From Foliimonas ilicis (GTDB lineage Bacteria > Pseudomonadota > Alphaproteobacteria > Rhizobiales > Rhizobiaceae), in the NCBI RefSeq assembly GCF_039939195.1, contig NZ_JBDUUH010000001.1:806001-870000 (forward strand): a DNA stretch of 64,000 bases, in the 5' to 3' direction. Below, in pieces: positions 31,263 to 40,035 of this stretch. Both the position numbers and the translations under genes were made by a program. A model generated the notes under the pieces. The model had not been told where the DNA came from. It did no database searches and was given only the letters and a program-made list of their open reading frames with translations. Each line of letters opens with the position of its first letter. Within the stretch, counting starts at the first letter, position 1.

Positions 31263-32356
31263 GACTTTGCCTCGCGGTCGAGCAAGGCGCGCTTGCGATC
31301 CACCCCCCAGCGGTAGCCGGAAAGTGCGCCATCGTTTCTAACGACGCGGTGGCACGGAATGGCGATGGCAATCTTGTTGGCCGCGCAGGCCTGCGCCACG
31401 GCACGAACGGATTTCGGTGCGCCGATGCGCTCGGCAATGTCGGTATAGCTCGCCTTCTCACCTGCCGGAATATCCCGCAATGCCTGCCAGACGCGCTGCT
31501 GGAACACCGTGCCGTGAATATCCAATGGCAGGTCGATGCCACGGTCCGGCTTCTCCACCATGCCGACCACGCTTGCCACGAGCTTGTCGAAATCAGGATC
31601 GTCGCCGACCAGACTTGCGTTCGGAAAGCGGTCCTGGAGATCGCGCGCCAGTTGATCCGGGTCGTCGCCCATGAAGATCGCGCAGACGCCCTTTTCACTG
31701 CGCGCTACGAGGATGGAACCCAACGAGCATTCGCCTATCGCGAATTTGATTTCGATATCGGCACCGCCGGAACGAAATTTCGTTGGAGTCATGCCGAGCA
31801 CCGCATTCGATTTCTCATAAAAGCGGCTGTTGGAGCCGAAACCGGCGCTGTAGATCGCGTCCGTCACATTGCCGTCGCCGCTGGTGAGTTCATCACGAAC
31901 ACGTTTCGAACGGCGCGCCGTGGCGTAGGCTTTCGGCGTCAGTCCGGTGACAGATTTGAAAACGCGGTGGAAATAATAGCTGCTCATGCCGGCGTTTTGC
32001 GCGAGCGTATCCAAGGCGGGAATCTCTTCGGCATTTTCGATCATGCGGCATGCCTCTGAAACGATGCGCGCATGATTTTCCGTCTGCGACGCCTCGTTGG
32101 GTCGGCAGCGCTTGCAGGGGCGAAAGCCTGCTTTCTCCGCGTCTTCGCAGCTTTCGTAAAAAGCGACATTCTCCGGCTTTGCCAGCCGCGACGGGCAGGC
32201 TGGGCGGCAATAGACGCCGGTCGTCTTGACGGAATAGACGAAGCGTCCGTCGAAAGCGGCATCGCGCTGTTGAAGGACCTGCCAGCGCGGGTCCTGTTCT
32301 GTGAGGTTCATGGCTTCAGCTTTCAAAGGCTGATTGGTTCTCAAGGCAAGGGTCAT
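31259..32356 (-). CDS. ada: Bifunctional Ada: methyltransferase and transcription regulator
   Basis: A 365-residue Ada. The N-terminal Zn domain has C50 and C54 in GVYCRPACPSR and FRPCKRCRP, taking methyl groups from phosphotriesters; an AraC-type helix-turn-helix follows with SSYYFHRVFKSVTGLTPKAY; the C-terminal O6-methylguanine domain has the acceptor Cys C335 in IPCHRVVR. After self-methylation Ada activates its own operon. ATG 32356 is taken, but ATG 32311 is a plausible shorter start. First gene of ada-oxygenase-ogt. Confidence 0.93.
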   Translation of the reverse strand: MTLALRTNQPLKAEAMNLTEQDPRWQVLQQRDAAFDGRFVYSVKTTGVYCRPACPSRLAKPENVAFYESCEDAEKAGFRPCKRCRPNEASQTENHARIVSEACRMIENAEEIPALDTLAQNAGMSSYYFHRVFKSVTGLTPKAYATARRSKRVRDELTSGDGNVTDAIYSAGFGSNSRFYEKSNAVLGMTPTKFRSGGADIEIKFAIGECSLGSILVARSEKGVCAIFMGDDPDQLARDLQDRFPNASLVGDDPDFDKLVASVVGMVEKPDRGIDLPLDIHGTVFQQRVWQALRDIPAGEKASYTDIAERIGAPKSVRAVAQACAANKIAIAIPCHRVVRNDGALSGYRWGVDRKRALLDREAKS

Positions 32357-32458
32357 TGTCTTTGTCCCAAATGTTTATCGTGCCTTGGAACCTAGCGGAA
32401 GGTGCGGGACGCCTCACTCCGATCCTTGCTGTCAAATCCGGAAGTGTTCGACGCTATC

Positions 32459-34438
32459 TTAAATATGCTCCGGTGCCGCTGTAACAAGAGAAGTCTCCGT
32501 GGACTGGGTGAGTGCCAGATAGCGTTCGAACTGCACCAGAACATCGTTGATGATCTGATCTTCGGACATGCCCATAATGTCGTAGCCGCGGCTGCCGTCC
32601 GAGAAGAAGGTTCGCGCCTCGTAGCGAAGCTCCATCTTGGCCGCTTCGAAAGCCGAGAATGCGGGCAGCTTATGTTCGGCCCGCTGCACGCCATAAGAGA
32701 AGTTCCTGACGTCATCGGCAGGCGCAGTCAGACTTACCGCGCCGGTCTCGTCATTTGTGACGACCTCGGCATGACGGTCCTTTTTTCTCAGCTCCTTCGC
32801 CACCGAGTTGAGCGCGGGAAGGACGGATTTCTCGATGAAACGATCGACATCCTTGTCGTCCGGCGCGTTCATGATGAGTGCGAGACGGCGTTGCCATGTC
32901 AGGCCGGATGCCGGTTGCGCCTGCGGAATGCCCCCCGAATGAGCGCTCTTTTGCGCAACATCGGCTTTCATGCCTTTGAACAACGCCCAGACCAGAACCA
33001 GCATCACGATAGAAAAGGGCAGTGCTGTCGCGATCGTCGCGGATTGCAGCGCAGCCAGACCGCCCGTCAGAAGCAAAACGGATGCGACGATACCTTCCAG
33101 CGCGCACCAGAAGACACGCTGAAGCGTGGTTGTTTCGGTTTCGCCGCCAGCCGCGATCGTATCGACGACGAGAGAGCCGGAATCCGAGGAGGTTACGAAG
33201 AATATCGCGACAAGAATGACGGCAAGCGTCGAGGTTATGGCCGGGAAGGGCAGGTACTGGAAGAACTGGAACAGCGCCACCGACAAATCGTCCGCAACGG
33301 CTGCCGAAAGCGCGCCGTTGGCGACCGTCGTGTCGATAATCATCGCCGTGTTGCCGAAAACGGTCATCCATAAAAAGGTGAAGCCTGCCGGGATGAACAG
33401 GACCGCGATGACGAATTCACGCACGGTGCGCCCGCGCGAAATGCGGGCGATGAACATGCCGACGAATGGCGACCAGGAAATCCACCACGCCCAGTAGAAA
33501 AGCGTCCATGTGTCGATCCAGGGGGTAGGCTCATATGCATAGATATTGAACGTGCGCAGCAGGAAGGAATCGAGATAGAGGCCGATATTCTGCACGAAAT
33601 CGCGCATCAGTTCTGCTGTCGGTCCAACGATCAGCACAAACAGCATGAGCACGATGGCCGCCAACAGATTGATCTCGCTCAATATGCGCACGCCCTTGTC
33701 GAGACCGGAAATGACGGAGAGCGTCGCGACGGCTGTGATGACGGCGATAAGGGCGACCTGAATGAAGACGGAAACGGGAACGCCGAGCAGGAAGTTCAGC
33801 CCGGCGTTGATCTGCAGAACACCGAAGCCGAGCGACGTTGCAAGGCCGAAGACCGTGCCGCATATGGCGAAAATATCGACGGCGTGGCCAATCGGCCCGT
33901 TAATTCTGCCTTTCAGCAAAGGGTAGAGGCCGGAGCGGATCGTCAGCGGCAGATTGTAGCGATAGCCGAAATAGGCCAGCGAAAGACCGACAACCGCGTA
34001 GATCGCCCAAGCGTGGATTCCCCAATGGAAGAAGGTTACGGCCATCGCTTCGCGCTGGGCGGCAATCGTCAGCGGATCTGCTTCCGGCGGGGCCGCGTAG
34101 TGCGTCATCGGTTCGCCGACCGCGAAATACATGAGGCCGATGCCCATGCCTGCGGCAAACAACATCGCCATCCATGACAGATACGGAAAATCCGGTTCGG
34201 AATCGTCCGGCCCAAGCTTCAAATCGCCGAAACGACCGAATGAAAGCAGGATAACGGAAATCAGGAAGATGCCGACTGCCAGCAGATAGAGCCAGCCAAA
34301 ATTGGCAAGGATGTTCGATTGCAGAGCGCCGAACAGCAATTCTGCGCGATCCGGCATGATCGCGCCGATGCCAACGAAGATTGTTATGATGGCGACCGAT
34401 CCGAAAAAGACGGGCGGGTTGATGACGAATTTGGGCAT
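32459..34438 (-). CDS. betT: BCCT-family choline/betaine transporter
   Basis: A 659-residue secondary transporter with twelve membrane segments, the BCCT signature FYWAWWISWSPFVGMFIARISRGR, and a long cytoplasmic C-terminal tail of about 150 residues like BetT of E. coli (677). BetT-type carriers import choline or glycine betaine with protons or sodium as osmoprotectants. ATG 34438 (MPKFVINPPVFFGS) is the family start; the frame above it is leader. A terminator-like hairpin lies about 35 bases before the start. Divergent from the acyl-CoA synthetase gene. Confidence 0.9.
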   Translation of the reverse strand: MPKFVINPPVFFGSVAIITIFVGIGAIMPDRAELLFGALQSNILANFGWLYLLAVGIFLISVILLSFGRFGDLKLGPDDSEPDFPYLSWMAMLFAAGMGIGLMYFAVGEPMTHYAAPPEADPLTIAAQREAMAVTFFHWGIHAWAIYAVVGLSLAYFGYRYNLPLTIRSGLYPLLKGRINGPIGHAVDIFAICGTVFGLATSLGFGVLQINAGLNFLLGVPVSVFIQVALIAVITAVATLSVISGLDKGVRILSEINLLAAIVLMLFVLIVGPTAELMRDFVQNIGLYLDSFLLRTFNIYAYEPTPWIDTWTLFYWAWWISWSPFVGMFIARISRGRTVREFVIAVLFIPAGFTFLWMTVFGNTAMIIDTTVANGALSAAVADDLSVALFQFFQYLPFPAITSTLAVILVAIFFVTSSDSGSLVVDTIAAGGETETTTLQRVFWCALEGIVASVLLLTGGLAALQSATIATALPFSIVMLVLVWALFKGMKADVAQKSAHSGGIPQAQPASGLTWQRRLALIMNAPDDKDVDRFIEKSVLPALNSVAKELRKKDRHAEVVTNDETGAVSLTAPADDVRNFSYGVQRAEHKLPAFSAFEAAKMELRYEARTFFSDGSRGYDIMGMSEDQIINDVLVQFERYLALTQSTETSLVTAAPEHI

Positions 34439-34470
34439 GTGAATATGCGCCCCCTCTGCAATAAAAAATG

Positions 34471-34489
34471 CGCCGCGATGCTTGCGGCG
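34471..34489 (-). terminator. Terminator-like hairpin in the betT leader
   Basis: On the minus strand CGCCGC-AAGCATC-GCGGCG forms a 6-base-pair GC stem followed by CATTTTTT, the form of a Rho-independent terminator. Since the only minus-strand gene after it is betT, it could act as an attenuator of betT. The remaining 265-base divergent region shows no gene. Confidence 0.55.
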
Positions 34490-34625
34490 TTCACGTAAAA
34501 ATCGGTTCGTATATCCCCGCGCCCCCAGCAATCGGCGCAATTGCCGTCTGAACGTCATTGAACAAACCGCTGCGGCGCGATTGGGTTCCAAAATCGAGTG
34601 CGAATTCTGGACCAAGGTCTGAGGA

Positions 34626-34655
34626 TTGACGCGGGCGCGCTTGCGGCTGTAATTC
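34626..34655 (+). promoter_or_regulatory. Possible promoter of the acyl-CoA synthetase gene
   Basis: TTGACG (34626-34631) and TAATTC (34650-34655) are 18 bases apart and 48 bases before the ATG at 34704. The -10 is a moderate match only. Confidence 0.4.
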
Positions 34656-34703
34656 GTGCGAGGTCTTTTCAGGCACGGCAATTCAGGAGCGCGGCCGAAC
34701 GCA

Positions 34704-36341
34704 ATGCTCGAACGGCGCGATACGTATAAGGCGCTCTACGGCGATTTTCGCTGGGAGATACCGCAGCGATTCAACATCGGCGTTGCCGTGTCCGATGTTT
34801 GGGCGGCGCGTGATTCAGAGCGCATTGCGCTTATCGGCTACAAGGCCGAAGGTGCCCCCGATCTTCTCACATTCGGTGCGCTGGCAGGCCGTTCAAACGC
34901 CTTGGCAAACGGGCTACGGGCGCTAGGGATAAAGCGCGGCGATCGTGTCGCACTGCTGCTTCCGCAAAGTTTCGAGACGGCAATCGCGCACGTCGCGCTC
35001 TACAAGCTCGGCGCAATCGTGGTGCCGCTGGCGTTGCTGTTCGGTGTGGAAGCGCTGGAATACCGGCTACAGACGGCGGGTGTGCGCGCAATCATCACCA
35101 ATGAGGCCGGTCACGCAAAGCTTGCGAAGATAAGCACCCGCCTGCCCATGCTGGAGCAGATCGTCACGACGGAAGGCTCTGCAAAGGGCTCGGTCGATTT
35201 TCATCGATTGCTGGCGGATTGTTCGCCTGATTTCGTTGCCGAAGACACCAGCCCGAACGATCCGGCGATGATGATTTTCACATCCGGCACGACGGGTCCG
35301 CCTAAGGGGGCGCTGCATGGCCACAAGGTCTTGCTCGGGCATCTGCCGGGCATCCAGATGGCCTATGATTTTCTGCCGCAGCCGGGAGACATTATGTGGA
35401 CGCCTGCCGACTGGGCTTGGGCTGGCGGGTTGCTCAATCTCCTGCTGCCGAGCCTCTATTTCGGATTGCCGGTGGTATGTGGACGCTTCGACAAATTCGA
35501 GCCGGAAGCCGCACTCGGACTGCTTGAAAAGATGAAAGTGCGCGGTGCGTTCATCCCGCCGACGGCGCTGCGCATGATGAAAGCGGTTCCCGACATTACG
35601 AGCAATTTTAATCTGAAGCTTCGCACAGTTGGCACCGCCGGGGAGTCGCTCGGGCGCGAAACCTATGAATGGGCGCAATCCGAACTCGGACTGACGGTGA
35701 ACGAGTTCTACGGCCAGACGGAATGCAACGCGGTTCTGGCATCCTGTGTCGCACTCGGCGTCAGCCGTGGTGGCGCTATCGGCCTGCCGGTTCCCGGCCA
35801 TGAAGTTGCGGTGATCGATGGGTCAGGACGCCCGGTCAAATCCGGCCAGCCGGGGCAGATCGCGATACGCAGTCCAGACCCGGTGATGTTTCTCGAATAT
35901 TGGGAAAATCCGGCAGCGACCAAAGCCAAGTTCATCGGCGACTGGATGATCACCGGCGATCAGGGTGTCGCCGACCGCGACGGTTATGTCCATTTCTTCG
36001 GGCGCGACGACGATGTCATCACCTCGGCGGGATTCCGCATCGGCCCCGGCGAAATCGAAGACTGTCTGACCGGGCATCCGGCAATCGCGCTTGCTGCCGC
36101 AGTGGGCAAGCCGGATGCTGTGCGTACCGAGATCGTCAAAGCCTATGTGGTGCTCAAGGACAATGTTGCGCCAAGCGACGAACTGGCCGCCGATATAAGC
36201 CTATGGGTGCGCGAGCGGCTTTCGGCGCATGAATATCCGCGCGAGGTGGAGTTCGTCGATTCCATGCCGCTGACGACGACGGGCAAGGTCATCCGCCGCA
36301 TCTTCCGCGACCGCGCCAAACGCGAGGTGGTGGCGTGGTAG
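34704..36341 (+). CDS. AMP-forming acyl-CoA synthetase
   Basis: A 545-residue adenylate-forming enzyme. It shows the P-loop-like motif MIFTSGTTGPPKGALHGH, the motif YGQTECNAV, the hinge GRDDDVITSAGFRIGPGEIED and the C-terminal catalytic Lys in TTTGKVIRR. The pattern fits medium-chain or acetyl-type acyl-CoA synthetases; the carboxylic substrate is not decided. ATG 34704 opens the conserved N-terminus LERRDTYKALYGDFRW. It stands alone on the plus strand, divergent from betT and convergent with the cupin gene. Confidence 0.88.
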   Translation: MLERRDTYKALYGDFRWEIPQRFNIGVAVSDVWAARDSERIALIGYKAEGAPDLLTFGALAGRSNALANGLRALGIKRGDRVALLLPQSFETAIAHVALYKLGAIVVPLALLFGVEALEYRLQTAGVRAIITNEAGHAKLAKISTRLPMLEQIVTTEGSAKGSVDFHRLLADCSPDFVAEDTSPNDPAMMIFTSGTTGPPKGALHGHKVLLGHLPGIQMAYDFLPQPGDIMWTPADWAWAGGLLNLLLPSLYFGLPVVCGRFDKFEPEAALGLLEKMKVRGAFIPPTALRMMKAVPDITSNFNLKLRTVGTAGESLGRETYEWAQSELGLTVNEFYGQTECNAVLASCVALGVSRGGAIGLPVPGHEVAVIDGSGRPVKSGQPGQIAIRSPDPVMFLEYWENPAATKAKFIGDWMITGDQGVADRDGYVHFFGRDDDVITSAGFRIGPGEIEDCLTGHPAIALAAAVGKPDAVRTEIVKAYVVLKDNVAPSDELAADISLWVRERLSAHEYPREVEFVDSMPLTTTGKVIRRIFRDRAKREVVAW

Positions 36342-36344
36342 ACA

Positions 36345-36701
36345 TTACGATTTGTAGTGCATGATGTAGAGCTTGCGCGTCTTTTCATGGATCGTCCATT
36401 CGCCGTTCCAGCCGATCGGCAAAACCAGCAACTCGCCGGGGCCGACATCGCGGCTGCGGCCATCCTTTTCGTGCAGTGAGACACGGCCCGAAACGATGTG
36501 GCAAATCTCGGAACTGGTATCACGCGAAGCCGTGAACCGTCCCGGCGTGCATTCCCAGACGCCGACTTCGGCGAGGCCGTCCGGCGACGTCCATAAGGTC
36601 TTTGCCGCCTCCACCTGATCGCCGCTGATCGATGTCGGTTTGGCTTCAGGCTCACCAAGATCGATGTCTGCAAGGTGGGCGAATGTCTGGAAGTCGATCA
36701 T
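36345..36701 (-). CDS. Cupin-domain protein (DUF861/EutQ-like)
   Basis: A 118-residue single-cupin protein with the barrel strands WECTPGRFTAS, ICHIVSGRVSLHEKDG and GPGELLVLPIGWNGEW, the (S)-ureidoglycine aminohydrolase cupin pattern. Metal-binding residues are incomplete compared with classical germins, and the enzyme activity is unknown. It is the last gene of the amine operon, 23 bases after the oxidoreductase gene. Its stop is four bases from that of the acyl-CoA synthetase gene. Confidence 0.8.
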   Translation of the reverse strand: MIDFQTFAHLADIDLGEPEAKPTSISGDQVEAAKTLWTSPDGLAEVGVWECTPGRFTASRDTSSEICHIVSGRVSLHEKDGRSRDVGPGELLVLPIGWNGEWTIHEKTRKLYIMHYKS

Positions 36702-36724
36702 AATGTTTTCCGATTTAATCAGTG

Positions 36725-38110
36725 TCAGTGGCCGGTGATGCGGTCGGCAAAGCTCGCCAGCTTCGAAGAGTGCTGAAGGCCCGCTTCCTCGCGTTCGTCA
36801 GCGATGCGGTAGAGCTGGTACATGGAATGGACGCCCAGCCAGCGCAGCGGCTCCGGTTCCCATTTGCTGACCTGCCGATTGACCCATGGCAGGCGGGTCA
36901 ACTCAGTGTCGCGGCCAAGGATCAGATCGCGCAAAGTTCTGCCGGAAAGGTTCGAGCTCGACACGCCGAGCCCGACATAGCCGCCTGCCCAGCCGATGCC
37001 GCTCTCGCGGTCCAGCCCAGCCGTCGTGCACCAATCGCGCGGCACGCCAAGCACGCCGCACCATGCGTGGTCGATGCGCAGATGCTTCGTCTGCGGCAGA
37101 AGCCGCGTCAGGATCGCATGCAGCTTTTCGATGGTCGCTTGCTGCGTCTGGCCGCGCACATCCGTCTTCGAGCCGTAGCGATAGGGAACGCCGCGTCCGC
37201 CCATCGTGATACGCCCTTCGCGTGTGCGCTGGGCGTAGCAATAGGCATGTGCCGCGTCGCCCAGGAGCTCGTGGCCTTCCCAGCCGATCTCGTCCCAAAG
37301 TTCCTGCGGCACCGGCTCGGTGATGATCTGCGCGCTGTTGAGCGGCAGCCAAAGCCGCTCATTGCCGGGAATACCAGCCGTGAAACCTTCCGTCGCGCGG
37401 ATGATGGTCGGCGCACGGACTGTGCCGCGATTGGTGGTGACTTTTCCTTTTTCGAGGCCGATCACTGTCGTCTGCTCGTAGATCGGCACGCCCAGCCGCT
37501 CGACCGCCTCAGCCAGTCCGCGAACCAGCTTGGCCGGTTGGACACGCGCCACGCCTTTCATGACGAATGCGCCCTGCACGTTCTTGACCGCGATGCGCGA
37601 GCGGGCTTCTTCCGCACTCAGGAATGAAATCCGCTCGGACGGAAACTCCCAAGCTTTTGCATGTTCGAATTCCTCACGCGCCCGGTCGAGCTGCGGTTTG
37701 TTGGTCGCGACCGTGATGTTGTCGACACGGCGAATATCGGCGTCGATGCCTTCCGCCTCTGTAACGGAAATCACCTCGTCGACCGAGCTGTACATGGCGC
37801 GCTGCATGTCGATCACGCCGCCGCGTGTCGATGTCTTGAGGTACTTTTCGCGCGACCAGCCGAAGCCGCCCGACAGCCAGCCGCCATTGCGACCAGATGC
37901 GCCGAAGCCGGCGAATTCCTTCTCGACGATTACCACACGGATCGAGGGATCGGCCTTCTTGAGATAGTAGGCGGTCCACAGGCCGGTGTAGCCCGCGCCG
38001 ACGATGCAGACATCGGCTTCCATATCGCCGGGCAGGGCCGGTCGATAGCCGGGCACGCCGCCAATATCGGCATACCAGAACGAAACGTTCCCGTTGATTT
38101 TCGCGTCCAT
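36725..38110 (-). CDS. FAD-dependent amine oxidoreductase (PuuB-like)
   Basis: A 461-residue DAO-family flavoprotein with the FAD dinucleotide motif CIVGAGYTGLWTAYYL near residue 35 and GFGASGRNGGWLSGGF, the sequence typical of PuuB/OrdL gamma-glutamylputrescine or aldehyde-linked amine oxidases. The C-terminal region has GVLGVPRDWCT and VGLGVSSSNLSGRTL. ATG 38110 starts the conserved region. In this operon it is expected to oxidise the amine that the ABC transporter imports. Exact substrate not proved; no gamma-glutamylputrescine synthetase is adjacent. Confidence 0.83.
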   Translation of the reverse strand: MDAKINGNVSFWYADIGGVPGYRPALPGDMEADVCIVGAGYTGLWTAYYLKKADPSIRVVIVEKEFAGFGASGRNGGWLSGGFGWSREKYLKTSTRGGVIDMQRAMYSSVDEVISVTEAEGIDADIRRVDNITVATNKPQLDRAREEFEHAKAWEFPSERISFLSAEEARSRIAVKNVQGAFVMKGVARVQPAKLVRGLAEAVERLGVPIYEQTTVIGLEKGKVTTNRGTVRAPTIIRATEGFTAGIPGNERLWLPLNSAQIITEPVPQELWDEIGWEGHELLGDAAHAYCYAQRTREGRITMGGRGVPYRYGSKTDVRGQTQQATIEKLHAILTRLLPQTKHLRIDHAWCGVLGVPRDWCTTAGLDRESGIGWAGGYVGLGVSSSNLSGRTLRDLILGRDTELTRLPWVNRQVSKWEPEPLRWLGVHSMYQLYRIADEREEAGLQHSSKLASFADRITGH

Positions 38111-38129
38111 AATGGATGTTCCGTATCGA

Positions 38130-39242
38130 TCAGGTGAGAGTGAGGTCGGCGCGCGCATCGTCGGCCAGAAGTTTCACGTCGGCAGGCGAGAAGGTGACGT
38201 CAACCTCGTCGCCGATTGAAAATTCCTGCTCTTCGAGAGACGTGCGAATGACTGCTGCCGAGCCATCGCCCAGCGTCACCTCGTATTTCGAGCCGGAGCC
38301 GAGATAGATTGCTTCGTTGACGCGCCCGCGTAGGCGGTTGCTGCCCTCTTTCGCTGCGCCATCGGGCTTTGTCAGCGCCATTTTTTCGGGGCGCAAGAGC
38401 ATGACCGGGGAAGCGCCATTTTCCAGACGCCGTTGCGCCACGACCTTCTGGCCCGCAATGGTAATTGCAGTTTCCGCGCCGGACTTTTCGGCGGCTCCGC
38501 GCAGGGTCGTCGAATCACCGATGAACTTGCCGACGAACAGCGTTTCCGGCTCATCATACAATTGGCGGCCGGTGCCGATCTGCTCGATGCGGCCCTGATT
38601 GAAAACCGCGATACGGTCGGAAAGCACCAGTGCTTCTTCCTGATCATGGGTAACGTAAACGAAGGTCGTGCCAAGCTCGCGGTGGATGCGCTTGATTTCG
38701 AGTTGCAGCCATTCGCGCAGCTTCTTGTCGAGCGCACCAAGCGGCTCATCCATCAGAAGCAGCGGCGGGTCGAAGACGATGGCGCGGGCAAGCGCGACGC
38801 GCTGCTGCTGTCCGCCGGAAAGCTCACTCGGATAGCGATGCGCGAAATCGGACATCTTCACCATGTCGAGCGCGTGCGCGACACGCTTTTCGCGCTCGGC
38901 CTTGCCGATGCCGCGCAGCGAAAGCGGATAGGCGACATTGCGCCCGACAGTCATGTGCGGGAACAGCGCATAATGCTGGAAAACGACGCCGATATTGCGC
39001 TTGTGCGCGGGCAGGCCGACAACGCTTTCGCCGCCGATCGACAACTCGCCGGAGGTCAGTTCCGTGAAGCCAGCGACAAGGTTCAGCGTGGTCGTCTTAC
39101 CCGATCCGCTGGGGCCGAGCAGGGTCATGAACTCGCCGGGCTCGACATGCAGGCTGACATTGTCCAACGCTGTGAAATCGCCATAGCGTTTCGTTGCCGA
39201 GCGAATGTCGATTGCTGCGCCGCGTTCTTTAGGGACCGCCAT
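38130..39242 (-). CDS. Polyamine-type ABC transporter, ATPase
   Basis: A 370-residue ATPase with Walker A GPSGSGKTTTLNLVAG, Q-loop VFQHYALFPHM, signature LSGGQQQRVALARA, Walker B LLLMDEPLGALD, switch His in YVTHDQ, and a C-terminal TOBE domain, as in PotA/PotG. It follows the second permease gene with one base between the stop and the start, so the subunits are translated together. Spermidine/putrescine-type uptake is inferred from family. Confidence 0.88.
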   Translation of the reverse strand: MAVPKERGAAIDIRSATKRYGDFTALDNVSLHVEPGEFMTLLGPSGSGKTTTLNLVAGFTELTSGELSIGGESVVGLPAHKRNIGVVFQHYALFPHMTVGRNVAYPLSLRGIGKAEREKRVAHALDMVKMSDFAHRYPSELSGGQQQRVALARAIVFDPPLLLMDEPLGALDKKLREWLQLEIKRIHRELGTTFVYVTHDQEEALVLSDRIAVFNQGRIEQIGTGRQLYDEPETLFVGKFIGDSTTLRGAAEKSGAETAITIAGQKVVAQRRLENGASPVMLLRPEKMALTKPDGAAKEGSNRLRGRVNEAIYLGSGSKYEVTLGDGSAAVIRTSLEEQEFSIGDEVDVTFSPADVKLLADDARADLTLT

Positions 39243-39243
39243 G

Positions 39244-40035
39244 TCAGCTCCTTTTTTGTCTTGTGCCGATGAGCAGGCCCGCCGTGATCAGCAGTGTCGT
39301 GGCGATGAACAGGATCGTTCCAACGGCAGCGACGGTCGGGTCCGCATCACGCGTGATGCTGGTGAAGATTTGTACGGGAAGCGTCTTGAGATACGGGCTG
39401 GTGATGAACAGCGCCACGATGATCTCGTCGAAAGACGTCACGAAGGCGAAGAGCAGCCCAGACAGAAGGCCGGGCGCAATCAGCGGCAGGGTGATCGTGC
39501 GGAAGGTCGTCAACCGGCTGGCGCCAAGGCTGGCGGCTGCGGTTTCAAGCCGCTTGTCGAAGACTTCGAGACTTGCCGTCACCGCGATCAGAACGAAGGG
39601 AATGGCAAGCATCGTATGGGCGAGCACGAAGCCGAGCGTGGTGCCGACGAGCCGCGTGTCGAGATAAACGGCGTAGATGCCGATCGCCAGCACGACGCCC
39701 GGAACGACCATCGGTGTTATCAGCAATGCCCGCAGAAGCCCGGCGGTCTTGTTCTTCATGCGGTCGATGCCGAAGGCTGCCATTGTGCCGAGAACGGTGG
39801 CTACGATTGCAACCAGCGAGGCGACTTTCAGCGAATTGAAGAAGCTGGTCGACCATTCGGGATTGGTGAAAAAGTTCTGGTACCACTGCCATGAAAAACC
39901 AGATGGCGGGAAAGCCAAGGACTTGCGTTCGTTGAACGACATCGGGACGACGACAAGCGTCGGCGCGAGCAGCCAGATGGCGACCAGTATGCAGAACAGG
40001 CCGAGAAAAATACGGGTCTGGAGTTTCATCTGCAT
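39244..40035 (-). CDS. Polyamine-type ABC transporter, permease 2 (PotC/PotI-like)
   Basis: A 263-residue permease with six membrane segments and the EAA-type loop AAASLGASRLTTFRTITLP. The N-terminus LGLFCILVAIWLLAPTLVVVPMSF is typical of PotC/PotI. It overlaps permease 1 by one base at 40035 and abuts the ATPase gene. Pairs with permease 1 in the membrane. Confidence 0.88.
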   Translation of the reverse strand: MQMKLQTRIFLGLFCILVAIWLLAPTLVVVPMSFNERKSLAFPPSGFSWQWYQNFFTNPEWSTSFFNSLKVASLVAIVATVLGTMAAFGIDRMKNKTAGLLRALLITPMVVPGVVLAIGIYAVYLDTRLVGTTLGFVLAHTMLAIPFVLIAVTASLEVFDKRLETAAASLGASRLTTFRTITLPLIAPGLLSGLLFAFVTSFDEIIVALFITSPYLKTLPVQIFTSITRDADPTVAAVGTILFIATTLLITAGLLIGTRQKRS

